Shown here piece by piece: positions 1 through 6,678 of a stretch of 11,393 bases of DNA (its first letter is position 1; every line of letters starts with the position of its first letter). The position numbers were made by a program, and so were the translations under genes. The stretch covers positions 1 to 11,393 of the forward strand of contig CACZQA010000053.1 in NCBI GenBank assembly GCA_902783175.1, written 5' to 3'. The notes beneath the pieces were generated by a model. The model made no database searches. It was not told the DNA's origin and saw nothing but the letters and a program-made list of their open reading frames with translations. Origin of the DNA: an uncultured Coriobacteriaceae bacterium. Its GTDB lineage: Bacteria; Actinomycetota; Coriobacteriia; Coriobacteriales; QAMH01.

Positions 1-60
1 AACGGATTATAGCGCATTTGCACCGGAAAATGGCAAATTGATTTTGCAAACATATTCCCG

Positions 61-270
61 CTACAAATTGCCGTCCCCTTGGCCGTTGCCCTCGCGCTCT
101 AGCTTTCCCGCGGGTTTTGGCAGCGGCTTGCCGCACGTGGCGCACACGGCCGCATCGCCGGGATTATGCGTTTGACAAAACGGGCAGTACCCGAGTGGAT
201 TGAGCTTTCCCCCGCCGCCGGAGCCAGGGCCGCACCTGCCGCAATGACAGCAATAGAAGCAACGTGCCAT
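61..270 (-). CDS. Small zinc-ribbon protein, function unknown
   Basis: A 69-residue, cysteine-rich protein. The C-terminal half has a zinc-ribbon layout, C29-x2-C32 and C43-x2-C46, spaced like zinc-ribbon knuckles, with glycine and proline after the second pair (CGKPLP). The N-terminus carries a second dense cysteine group (C4, C7, C8, C10, C13) followed by a Gly-rich linker (residues 14-21), so a second metal site is possible. There is no signal peptide or membrane segment, and the C-terminal tail is polar and Gly-rich. The ATG at 270 is preceded by GAGGT at 8 nt spacing, which supports this start. The gene diverges from the TetR regulator and shares its short AT-rich intergenic region, so common control is plausible. 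Proteins of this type are usually annotated only as zinc-ribbon domain proteins. I do not recognise a specific function, and partner binding or a regulatory role would be guesses. Confidence 0.72.
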   Translation of the reverse strand: MARCFYCCHCGRCGPGSGGGGKLNPLGYCPFCQTHNPGDAAVCATCGKPLPKPAGKLEREGNGQGDGNL

Positions 271-289
271 TTGAAATTACCTCATCTAC

Positions 290-310
290 ACAAATAGATT
301 ATCTACTTGT
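290..310. promoter_or_regulatory. 21-bp inverted repeat, candidate TetR operator
   Basis: Left arm ACAAATAGAT (290-299), central T (300), right arm ATCTACTTGT (301-310). Nine of ten arm positions are complementary. It lies in the 100-bp divergent gap between the zinc-ribbon gene and the TetR gene, directly upstream of TATAAT (313-318), where a bound repressor would block the plus-strand promoter. Extra ATCTA half-sites occur at 284-288 and 324-328. Autoregulation through such a site is common in the TetR family. That this regulator binds here is inferred from position and symmetry only. Confidence 0.6.
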
Positions 311-312
311 CC

Positions 313-318
313 TATAAT
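313..318 (+). promoter_or_regulatory. Candidate -10 element for the tetR gene
   Basis: Perfect TATAAT in an AT-rich stretch 52 bp before the GTG start of the TetR gene. No good -35 hexamer sits 16-18 bp upstream, because that region is occupied by the 290-310 dyad. The promoter may be weak or regulator-dependent. Confidence 0.45.
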
Positions 319-370
319 TAGAAATCTATATATATGCAGCGCAGCACGCCGGCAACCACGAGGAGATGCA

Positions 371-1051
371 GTGAGCTCTACCCCAGGACGCATACAGGAA
401 CCCAACAGCATCACCCTCTTCTCCAACGTGGACACGAAGATCGCCGTCGCCAAGGCGCTCGAGCATCTCATGGAAGGCCAACTCCTCGACAAGATCCCGG
501 TCTCTGCCATCTGCAAACGCGCCGGTATCTCGCGCGCGACGTTCTACCGCTACTTCACGGACAAGTTCAGCATCGTCCAGTGGTACGTGAGCTATATCCA
601 CCACACCGGTGCCAACGAAATCGGGCGGACGATGTCGTGGTACGAGGGCTACTACTCGTCCGAGCTGACGGTTTCGCGCCATATCTCGTTTTTCCGCAAC
701 GCCGCCAAGTCAAACGACTACAACTCGCTCGACCAGTACGCGCCGCGCCTGCGCATCGCCGCCCTCGAGCGCACGATCACCGAGTTCCACGGCGTCGAAC
801 TGACCGAGAAACTGCGCTTCATGGTCAACGCGACGGTGCAGTCCGAAGTCCACCTCTTCCCGGACTGGCACTACGGCAACTACGACTGCACGCTCGAAGA
901 GGCGTGCGCGTGGATGGTCGAGTGCGTGCCCGCCGAGCTGCGGGAGCTGCTGGAAAAGCCCGTCGACCCACGCAAGCGCCCCAAGGGCTACGTGAGCCAG
1001 ATTCACCTCTCGCCCAACGCCCCGACGATTCCCGGAGCGCCAGGCTATTAG
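371..1051 (+). CDS. TetR/AcrR-family transcriptional regulator
   Basis: A 226-residue protein with a TetR-type N-terminal DNA-binding domain. A helix at about 20-36 is followed by the helix-turn-helix at about 44-63, with the hallmark run AGISRATFYRYFTDK (51-65). The rest is an all-helical ligand-binding/dimerisation part that does not identify a ligand, with a proline-rich C-terminal tail. The GTG start at 371 is chosen because GAGGAG (360-365) lies 5 nt upstream. An ATG at 366 is followed by a stop after one codon. The gene diverges from the zinc-ribbon gene and converges on an MFS transporter gene that belongs with the molybdopterin oxidoreductase operon. By position it is the likely local regulator of that operon, perhaps sensing the enzyme's aromatic substrate. 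The family assignment is firm; target and inducer are inferred. Confidence 0.9.
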   Translation: MSSTPGRIQEPNSITLFSNVDTKIAVAKALEHLMEGQLLDKIPVSAICKRAGISRATFYRYFTDKFSIVQWYVSYIHHTGANEIGRTMSWYEGYYSSELTVSRHISFFRNAAKSNDYNSLDQYAPRLRIAALERTITEFHGVELTEKLRFMVNATVQSEVHLFPDWHYGNYDCTLEEACAWMVECVPAELRELLEKPVDPRKRPKGYVSQIHLSPNAPTIPGAPGY

Positions 1052-1061
1052 ACCCGCGCCG

Positions 1062-1081
1062 CGCGAGAGCCGCCTCTCGCG
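1062..1081. terminator. Hairpin between convergent genes
   Basis: Perfect 8-bp inverted repeat CGCGAGAG (1062-1069) / CTCTCGCG (1074-1081) with a CCGC loop, in the 34-bp gap between the converging TetR and MFS genes. It could end transcription from both sides. There is no T-tract on either strand, so intrinsic termination would be weak or factor-assisted. Confidence 0.5.
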
Positions 1082-1085
1082 ACGC

Positions 1086-2327
1086 TCAAGACTGGGCCGC
1101 CGCCCCATCTTTCTTTGCGACGAGCGCCTTCATGGGATGCACCAGACCGATAACCGCACACGCGAGGGCGATCACCAGAAGCACCGGGAAAACCGCGTTC
1201 AGGCCCATCGCCGGCATTGCCGCCATGGACGCCGCGAAGACGTAGGGGCCGATGAAGGGCCCAAGGTTCATCATCGAGGTCATGACGCCCGACACAAACG
1301 GAACACGCGTCTTGGGGGCAAGGTTGCCGGTGGCATCTTGCGCCGCCGTGAAAAACGCCGACCCGCCAAAGCCGAGCAGGAACACGCCGATTGCGTACAC
1401 GATGGTGTTGTCGGCAAAGAACACGGGCAGAATGCCAAGCGCCGTGATCAGCGCGCCCACACCAAACAGCCGTGCCTTGAACACGCGCACCAGGTACGGG
1501 AAGAGCAGACCGCACACGATGGTGCCGATGCCACAGCAGTTGATGACGAGCGCCGCCTCGCCGGGGCCTGCCAGCTGACGGGCGTCGAGGACGCTCGAGG
1601 TGACGATCTGCACGGTGACCACACAGGTCCAGCAGGCAAGTGCGAACAGGGCATAACCCCAGATGGCGCGCGGGACCTTCTCCTTGGGCCCCTTCGCCGC
1701 AGCGGTGGGGATCCCCTTGTCCGCCTTGTCGAGCACGTGCCATTTGGCCTCGGGCATCCAGATGGCCGCGATAACGAGTGGCACGAGGCCAATCAGATAC
1801 GCGAGAAACGAGTAGTTCCAGCCGAGCTCGGTCAGATACCCCGCAAGCGTGGTGTAGATCAGGTTGAACACGAATTGGATGGTGATGCCGAAGCCGAGAA
1901 GCCGCTCGCGGCGCTCACCGTCGAAAAAAGCGATTATGGTGGCGTTGCCCACCGGGAACATGATGCCAAGCCCAACGCCCACGATGATGCGCGAGACGAT
2001 GACGTACGTGTAATCGGTGATGCCGGGCATCAGAAACGGGAAGGCTCCACCCAGCGACATGATCAAGACGCCGAGCAACCCCGCGGGCTTGAAGCCCACC
2101 TTGTGGAGCGCACTGCCGGAGATGATGCCGACGGGGACGGAAACGACCCCGGTGATGCTGTTGGCGAACATGATGGTGGTGATGTCCGTGCCTGCAAAAT
2201 GTTGCGAGAACGCTGCGATGGACGGCGTCAGAATGGCAAATTCCGACATGCAGCAGAACAGGGCGAGGATGCCCACGACATTTGCCGTGCTGAGCTCGTC
2301 TCCTGACATGTACTTCCTTCGGTACAT
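1086..2327 (-). CDS. MFS transporter (operon-distal)
   Basis: A 413-residue integral membrane protein of the major facilitator superfamily with about 12 predicted membrane segments in two halves, separated by a charged loop after the sixth segment (near PEAKWHVLDKADKG). A loop reading SGSALHKVGFKPAG between segments 2 and 3 corresponds to the MFS motif A region. RIIVGVGLGIMFPVGNA fits segment 4. The start at 2327 is preferred because AGGAGGGGG lies 7 nt upstream. An in-frame ATG at 2309 also has an AAGGA, and the ATG at 2378 has no ribosome site. It lies 100 bp downstream of the Fe-S subunit gene behind a terminator-like hairpin, so it is probably expressed by readthrough or from its own start. 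Inferred role: movement of the substrate or product of the neighbouring oxidoreductase. The sequence does not fix substrate or direction. Confidence 0.9.
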   Translation of the reverse strand: MYRRKYMSGDELSTANVVGILALFCCMSEFAILTPSIAAFSQHFAGTDITTIMFANSITGVVSVPVGIISGSALHKVGFKPAGLLGVLIMSLGGAFPFLMPGITDYTYVIVSRIIVGVGLGIMFPVGNATIIAFFDGERRERLLGFGITIQFVFNLIYTTLAGYLTELGWNYSFLAYLIGLVPLVIAAIWMPEAKWHVLDKADKGIPTAAAKGPKEKVPRAIWGYALFALACWTCVVTVQIVTSSVLDARQLAGPGEAALVINCCGIGTIVCGLLFPYLVRVFKARLFGVGALITALGILPVFFADNTIVYAIGVFLLGFGGSAFFTAAQDATGNLAPKTRVPFVSGVMTSMMNLGPFIGPYVFAASMAAMPAMGLNAVFPVLLVIALACAVIGLVHPMKALVAKKDGAAAQS

Positions 2328-2350
2328 GATTCCCCCTCCTTGTCTTCGGG

Positions 2351-2393
2351 CAAAACACTGGCGGCAACCCCTTTGCATCGGGACTGCCGCCAG
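2351..2393 (-). terminator. Terminator-like hairpin between Fe-S subunit and MFS genes
   Basis: Reading on the minus strand, CTGGCGGCA (2393-2385) pairs perfectly with TGCCGCCAG (2366-2358). The 18-nt loop can form a further CCC/GGG stem, and TGTTTTG (2357-2351) follows. The T-tract is short, so partial termination is more likely than a full stop. A weaker stem (CGCCC/GGGCG, 2400-2419) precedes it. Together they fill most of the gap between the two genes. Confidence 0.55.
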
Positions 2394-2427
2394 ATGTCTC
2401 GCCCTCGGTTATTCGGGCGCTACAGGC

Positions 2428-2790
2428 TTACAGCTCGATATCGGTTGGAGCCCACAGGACCTGCTTGGGTTTCTTGGCGAGCTCTGCGTTCAGCTCCTCG
2501 AGGGTGCCAAACTTCATGCAGGCGCCCAGGCAGTTGTGCACGCAGACCGGCTCACGGTTGCGGCCGAGACGCTCCTTGCACAGGTCGCACAGGTCGGTCG
2601 GAACCGGGATGTGGTTGAAGTTGAAGGAGTGGCCCTGATCGTCCGCGTCGTCTTTCTGCCAGGGGCCGTCGTCGAAGACGCGGATACCCCACTTGCCAAC
2701 GCCAAAGCCGTGCTCTTCCTTGCAGGCCACTTCGCAGGAGTGGCAACCAGTGCAGTACTGATAGTCGATGAGTAGTCCGTACTGAGGCAT
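2428..2790 (-). CDS. 4Fe-4S electron-transfer subunit of molybdopterin oxidoreductase
   Basis: A 120-residue ferredoxin-like protein of the DmsB/PhsB/NrfC type. It begins MPQYGLLIDYQYCTGCHSC, with C13-x2-C16-x2-C19-x3-C23. A second group has C68-x2-C71, then C83, C87 and C91 in the typical PVCVHNCLGAC context. That gives nine cysteines, enough for two [4Fe-4S] clusters, whereas classical DmsB-like subunits carry four and are about 200 residues long. There is no signal peptide or membrane segment. It starts 5 nt after the stop of the large-subunit gene, with its GGGGAG ribosome site lying at the end of that gene, so translation is probably coupled. Expected role: passing electrons from a cytoplasmic donor to the Mo or W centre of the large subunit. 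No NrfD-type anchor gene follows, which argues for a soluble complex. Confidence 0.93.
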   Translation of the reverse strand: MPQYGLLIDYQYCTGCHSCEVACKEEHGFGVGKWGIRVFDDGPWQKDDADDQGHSFNFNHIPVPTDLCDLCKERLGRNREPVCVHNCLGACMKFGTLEELNAELAKKPKQVLWAPTDIEL

Positions 2791-2795
2791 GGTCT

Positions 2796-5330
2796 CTACT
2801 CCCCTTCCTTTACGACGATCGAGTCGGTGTACTCGTCGTTCAAACCGAATTCCTTATAGAACGCGTTGATGTCCACGTCGAGGTTCTCGTTGATGGGCTC
2901 GACGTTGCAGCAGTTGCTCTTGTACGGAGCGCCCAGACCGAGGTTGTTGTTGTGATGCTCGGGAACCAGGTCGTTGCAGTTGGACTGGAACACGCCGAAC
3001 AGCGAGGGCTCGGAGCCGTCCTGCTCGGGGAACCACCAGCCATGCTCTGCCTCGAGATGACCCGGGCGCACCTTCTGGGAAACAAGCGCCTTGTACTTTG
3101 CCTGGCCATACTGGTTCCAGATGCGCACCCACTGGCCGTCGGAGATGTGCTTGGCCGCGGCGTCTGCCGGGTTGATCTCCAGACGCGGGTTCTGGTCGAT
3201 CTCGCGCAGGATGGCGACCTCGCGGTGCTCGGAGTGGAACGAGGTGAAGCGGCGGGCACCCGTGGAGAGGATGAAGGGGTACTTCTCCATGATCTCCTCG
3301 TGCGTCAGGTCGCGCTCGTGCCACTTGGCAAGATGCTCGGGCTCGATGAACGGCGACGCCGGAATCTCCTTCTTGAGCTGCTCGGTGCGCTCGTCGGTCG
3401 GACGCGGCGACTGGTCGGGCTCGTAGTAGTAGGGCAGCGGATCCATGCCGTTCGTGTTGTACATGGTCGACCACAGCTCGATACGGCCCGTCGGGGTCAG
3501 GAAGCCGGGGTTGCCGTCGGGACGGAGCTTGCCGGTCTCGTATTTCTTGTAGTAGACCTTGCGCTTGAACTTGACGACCTCTTTGACCTCGTCGAACTTG
3601 TGACGGCCCTCGAGGCGGTTCTTGTTGAGGTAGTCATGGTAATCCGGGTACTTGTTGTACGCGAACTGGGCCTTCGGGTCGTCGGGATGGCGCTCGGCCA
3701 TGCGCTTGGCGAGCATGCAGTAGATCTCGAGGTCAGCTTTGGCCTCGCCGACGGTGATGGCCTTGTTGCCGACGCCGGTGGTGATGGATGCCGCGCCGTA
3801 GTGGGTGCGGTTGACGCCATCATGCTCGACGACGGTGCTGATGGGCAGGAAGACGTCGCAGCAGCACTGGATGGTCGGGGTAATCATCACGTCGGTGCCA
3901 AACGCGAATCCGTCGGGTGCACCGTAGGAGCGAACCAGCGCATCATGCCACCTGCTGGGCTCTGCGGAGTTCGTCGGGGCGAGCAGGTTGGTGTTCGCGA
4001 TCCAGCCGAAGCGGACCGGATAGGGGTCGTCGGTCTCCATGGTGTCGAGGATGCAGTCTGCCTGGCAGCCGGTGATCTGGTTGCAGTACAGCGGGAACTC
4101 GTCCATGCCGATGCACTCTGCGCGTTCCTCGTCGGTCATCTGGTACCAGCCCTCGGTGATGAACGAGCGGGTATCGGTGTCGTTGCCAGCCTGGCCGGCA
4201 GCGGCCTCGGCCGTGAGGTCCTCGGGCATGGAGAGGTCGGCGATGATGTTGCCGCCGGGGACGTCGAGGTTACCGCACATGGCAATCATGGCCAGGACGC
4301 AGTGACCGGCCTGCATGCCGTTGGTGTTCTGGTCAAACGCCAGGCCCCAGGCGATGGAGGCGGGCTTTGCCTTGGCGTACTCGCGGGCGAAGGTGTAGAT
4401 GTCCTCGACCGGGACCTCGCAGATCTCTGCGGCCTTCTCCGGCGTCATGGCGCTGACGCGCTCCTTGAACTCGTCGAAGCCGTAGGTCCACTTCTCGACG
4501 AAGTCGGCGTCGTAGAGGCCCTCGTTGATGATGATGTTGCAGCAGGCCATGGCAAGAGCGGCGTCCGTGCCGTTGCGCACGCGCAGCTGCAGCTCGGAGC
4601 GGCTGTTCAGCCAGTTGACGCGCGGGTCGACGGAGAACAGGCGCGCACCGCGCTTCATCAGGTCGATGATGCTGTGGCCGAAGAAGCCGTCGGGGTTGGA
4701 CTCGAGCGGAGCCTTGCCCCAGATGACCATCAGCTCGGGAACCTGGTACTGCGGATCATCGTAGCCGCCCTCGAGGCCGCCGGCGTAGTCGAGCTCGGGG
4801 TACAGGGCGCCCAGCACCATCTGGGAGGCCATCATGCGCGGCTGGTAGCATGCGTAGCCGGACTGCGTGTAGGCCAGGTTGGGCGTGCGGAAGATGGAGA
4901 GCTGGAAGTCCTGGGAGAGCATGCCGTCGCGGCCCGTGCCAACGTGGATCGCCATCGTCTTGCGGCCGTACTTGCCGGTGATCTCGTCCCACTTGTCCAT
5001 GATGAGGTCGAGGGCCTCGTCCCAGCTGCAGCGCTCCCAGGCGTCGGCGTCGCCGATCTTGTCGTGCGGGCGCTTCATGGGATAGACCTCGCGGTGCGGG
5101 TTGTAGACGTAGTCCTTCATCGCGAGGCACCTCGGGCACAGACGGCCCTGGGTGATCGGGTCGTTCTCGTCGCCCTCGATGTGGTCGAGTTTGCCGTTCT
5201 TGTCGACATAGACCTTGATGCCGCATCCTACCGGGTGGCAACCCGGGGGAGACCAGACCGAAGAACGCACGACTGTGAAGTCGCCTTCCTGGTACTTCCA
5301 GGGTTTACCGAGGTCGTTTTCAAACTCCAT
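2796..5330 (-). CDS. Molybdopterin (bis-MGD) oxidoreductase large subunit, catechol-dehydroxylase-like
   Basis: An 844-residue DMSO-reductase-superfamily catalytic subunit. The N-terminal region has C31, C36, C65 and C68 (PPGCHPVGCG and GRLCPRC), a variant of the usual Fe-S motif. C161 in SGYACYQPRMMA is the likely Mo/W ligand by position. Family signatures follow: SNPDGFFGH, DPRVNWLNSRSEL, NGTDAALA and the glycine-rich GNLDVPGGN. A C-terminal molydopterin-binding domain spans about 684-815. There is no twin-arginine signal, so it should be cytoplasmic. The ATG at 5330 is chosen for GGAGT at 6 nt spacing; the ATG at 5366, twelve codons upstream, lacks a ribosome site. The gene lies between an MFS gene and the Fe-S subunit gene. 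Architecture and neighbours resemble gut actinobacterial catechol dehydroxylases and pyrogallol transhydroxylase. Another reductive substrate is equally compatible with the sequence. Confidence 0.93.
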   Translation of the reverse strand: MEFENDLGKPWKYQEGDFTVVRSSVWSPPGCHPVGCGIKVYVDKNGKLDHIEGDENDPITQGRLCPRCLAMKDYVYNPHREVYPMKRPHDKIGDADAWERCSWDEALDLIMDKWDEITGKYGRKTMAIHVGTGRDGMLSQDFQLSIFRTPNLAYTQSGYACYQPRMMASQMVLGALYPELDYAGGLEGGYDDPQYQVPELMVIWGKAPLESNPDGFFGHSIIDLMKRGARLFSVDPRVNWLNSRSELQLRVRNGTDAALAMACCNIIINEGLYDADFVEKWTYGFDEFKERVSAMTPEKAAEICEVPVEDIYTFAREYAKAKPASIAWGLAFDQNTNGMQAGHCVLAMIAMCGNLDVPGGNIIADLSMPEDLTAEAAAGQAGNDTDTRSFITEGWYQMTDEERAECIGMDEFPLYCNQITGCQADCILDTMETDDPYPVRFGWIANTNLLAPTNSAEPSRWHDALVRSYGAPDGFAFGTDVMITPTIQCCCDVFLPISTVVEHDGVNRTHYGAASITTGVGNKAITVGEAKADLEIYCMLAKRMAERHPDDPKAQFAYNKYPDYHDYLNKNRLEGRHKFDEVKEVVKFKRKVYYKKYETGKLRPDGNPGFLTPTGRIELWSTMYNTNGMDPLPYYYEPDQSPRPTDERTEQLKKEIPASPFIEPEHLAKWHERDLTHEEIMEKYPFILSTGARRFTSFHSEHREVAILREIDQNPRLEINPADAAAKHISDGQWVRIWNQYGQAKYKALVSQKVRPGHLEAEHGWWFPEQDGSEPSLFGVFQSNCNDLVPEHHNNNLGLGAPYKSNCCNVEPINENLDVDINAFYKEFGLNDEYTDSIVVKEGE

Positions 5331-5365
5331 AGCGGTACTCCAAACTTGTAGACGTAACTTCCCCA

Positions 5366-5399
5366 TCGGGCGGGCAGGATCTGCATCAAGTCCGCCCGA
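5366..5399. repeat. Inverted repeat upstream of the large-subunit gene
   Basis: Perfect 8-bp arms TCGGGCGG (5366-5373) and CCGCCCGA (5392-5399) with an 18-nt loop, in the 94-bp gap between the upstream MFS gene and the large-subunit start. No T-tract follows on the minus strand, so it may be a processing or mRNA-stabilising hairpin, or an operator, rather than a terminator. Confidence 0.45.
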
Positions 5400-5415
5400 G
5401 TAGAACCAATTGAGC

Positions 5416-5439
5416 GTGGAGCGTTTAGGCTTGCTCCAC
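5416..5439. repeat. Inverted repeat across the MFS stop codon
   Basis: Perfect 7-bp arms GTGGAGC (5416-5422) and GCTCCAC (5433-5439) with a 10-nt loop, spanning the stop codon of the upstream MFS gene (5425-5427). There is no downstream T-run. Together with the 5366-5399 repeat it could set different mRNA levels for the transporter and the enzyme genes. Confidence 0.4.
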
Positions 5440-6678
5440 TCCGGCGCGCTTTCTCGCGCGAGCCTTGAGGATGATCAGAAGTGCGACAGAACCGAGTGCC
5501 AAGACGATGCCAGCTGTGGCGAGGATGCCGGTGGCAGCGCCCCACCCAGAGGCGACGACGACGCCGACGACGCCGAACAGGATGCCGCCGACGCACTGGC
5601 CGAGCGACATGAGCGTCGCAGAGACGGAGGCGAGCTCGGGCTTGGGTGCGATCTCTGCGACCATCGTGAAGAAGATGGCGGGGACGATGCCGTTGGACAG
5701 GCCGAAGACAATCGCCCAGAGCGTGAAGCTGCCCGCGGTGACGGTGTAGGCGGTGGTAAACGAGACTCCCAAGACGATGGAGGCGACGACGAGGATGATC
5801 AGGCGCGGACCGGTCTTGGTGACGGCGTTCATGACGAAGCCGATGACGACGCCGCCGATGATGACGGCGATGTTGACGATGTTGAACGTGCCGTTGGCAG
5901 CGCCCTGGTCCATGCCCATGGTCTGGACCATGTAGGTGGTCTCGAAATTCATGACGCAGGCGGTGCCCAGGGAGAACGCGGCGAAGGCGATCATGGCAAC
6001 CCACACGGACAGGCTCTTGAAGCCCTCGGAGACCTTAGCCGGCTCGGAGCTGTCGCCTTCCGCCTCGAGATAGTTGTGCTCGGGCTGGTGCACGGCGAGA
6101 ACCCACACGACGGTGATGACGGCCAGCAGCACGACGACGAACCAGAACACGTTGTGGTACGTGGAGGGATCGCCGACGTTGAAGAAGAAGCCGGAGGTGC
6201 CCATGATGAACAGCGAGCCGAGCGGGACCCACACGGAGAAGATGCCGTTGGGAACGCCGCGCTTGCTGGGCGGGAACCACTCGGAGAACAACACGGGGAT
6301 AACCGTTCCGATGCACGAATAGCCGACGCCCTCGATGAGGCGCCCAACGACGAGCAGCTCGTAGGTTTGCGCGAAGGCGCTGATCGCAGCACCGACCAAT
6401 GCGCAAATCAGGACCATCAGCGTCGCCTTCTTGGTGCCGAACTTGACGATGATGCTCGCTGCGAAGAATGCCAGGACAAACCCGACATAGCCGTTCAGAG
6501 ACATCAGGAAGCTCATCTGGCCCGTATCCATCCCGAGAGCCGGGAGGACAAGCGTTGCCGTTGCCGGCAGCTTGTTGTTGTTGACCGAGATGAGAATCGA
6601 TGCCAGGATCGCGACAATCGCGACGACCCATGCGCGCGCCGAGGAGTTAATCTCGGCTTTCTTTTCTTCTGCGCTCAT
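5425..6678 (-). CDS. MFS transporter (first gene of the oxidoreductase operon)
   Basis: A 417-residue major facilitator protein with about 12 membrane segments. The soluble N-terminus MSAEEKKAEINSSAR is followed by segment 1. The motif A-like loop is VKFGTKKATLM. Segment 4 reads GRLIEGVGYSCIGTVIPVLF and is followed by SEWFPPSKRGVPNG, a pattern seen in anion/organic-acid MFS carriers. A charged central loop (HQPEHNYLEAEGDSSEP) separates the halves, and the tail ends KARARKRAGVEQA. The ATG at 6678 has AAGGA 5 nt upstream; the longer frame back to 6819 has no ribosome site and reads as non-membrane, arginine-rich sequence. The enzyme genes follow directly on the same strand, so import of the enzyme's substrate is the natural inference. 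It differs clearly in sequence from the other MFS protein of this locus, so the two are not a simple duplication. Confidence 0.9.
   Translation of the reverse strand: MSAEEKKAEINSSARAWVVAIVAILASILISVNNNKLPATATLVLPALGMDTGQMSFLMSLNGYVGFVLAFFAASIIVKFGTKKATLMVLICALVGAAISAFAQTYELLVVGRLIEGVGYSCIGTVIPVLFSEWFPPSKRGVPNGIFSVWVPLGSLFIMGTSGFFFNVGDPSTYHNVFWFVVVLLAVITVVWVLAVHQPEHNYLEAEGDSSEPAKVSEGFKSLSVWVAMIAFAAFSLGTACVMNFETTYMVQTMGMDQGAANGTFNIVNIAVIIGGVVIGFVMNAVTKTGPRLIILVVASIVLGVSFTTAYTVTAGSFTLWAIVFGLSNGIVPAIFFTMVAEIAPKPELASVSATLMSLGQCVGGILFGVVGVVVASGWGAATGILATAGIVLALGSVALLIILKARARKRAGVEQA

Noticed and set aside
271..300. TTGAAA (271-276) with TAGATT (295-300) as a plus-strand promoter.
   Set aside because: 18-bp spacing and a poor -10; the TATAAT at 313-318 is a better -10 candidate, and TTGAAA abuts the zinc-ribbon start codon.
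366..374. An ATG-CAG-TGA mini-frame overlapping the TetR start.
   Set aside because: It is one sense codon after the start and probably chance; the GTG at 371 shares the same ribosome site and opens the real gene.
2952..5351. A plus-strand open frame of about 800 codons opposite the molybdoenzyme gene.
   Set aside because: It is an antisense shadow of a GC-rich gene: low-complexity Val/Leu/Gly/Asp-rich product, no family signature, no ribosome site, while the minus strand has a complete recognisable enzyme.
5331..5366. The ATG at 5366 as start of the molybdoenzyme, or a Tat signal in the extension.
   Set aside because: No Shine-Dalgarno precedes it, and the extra twelve residues contain no twin arginine; the ATG at 5330 has GGAGT at good spacing.
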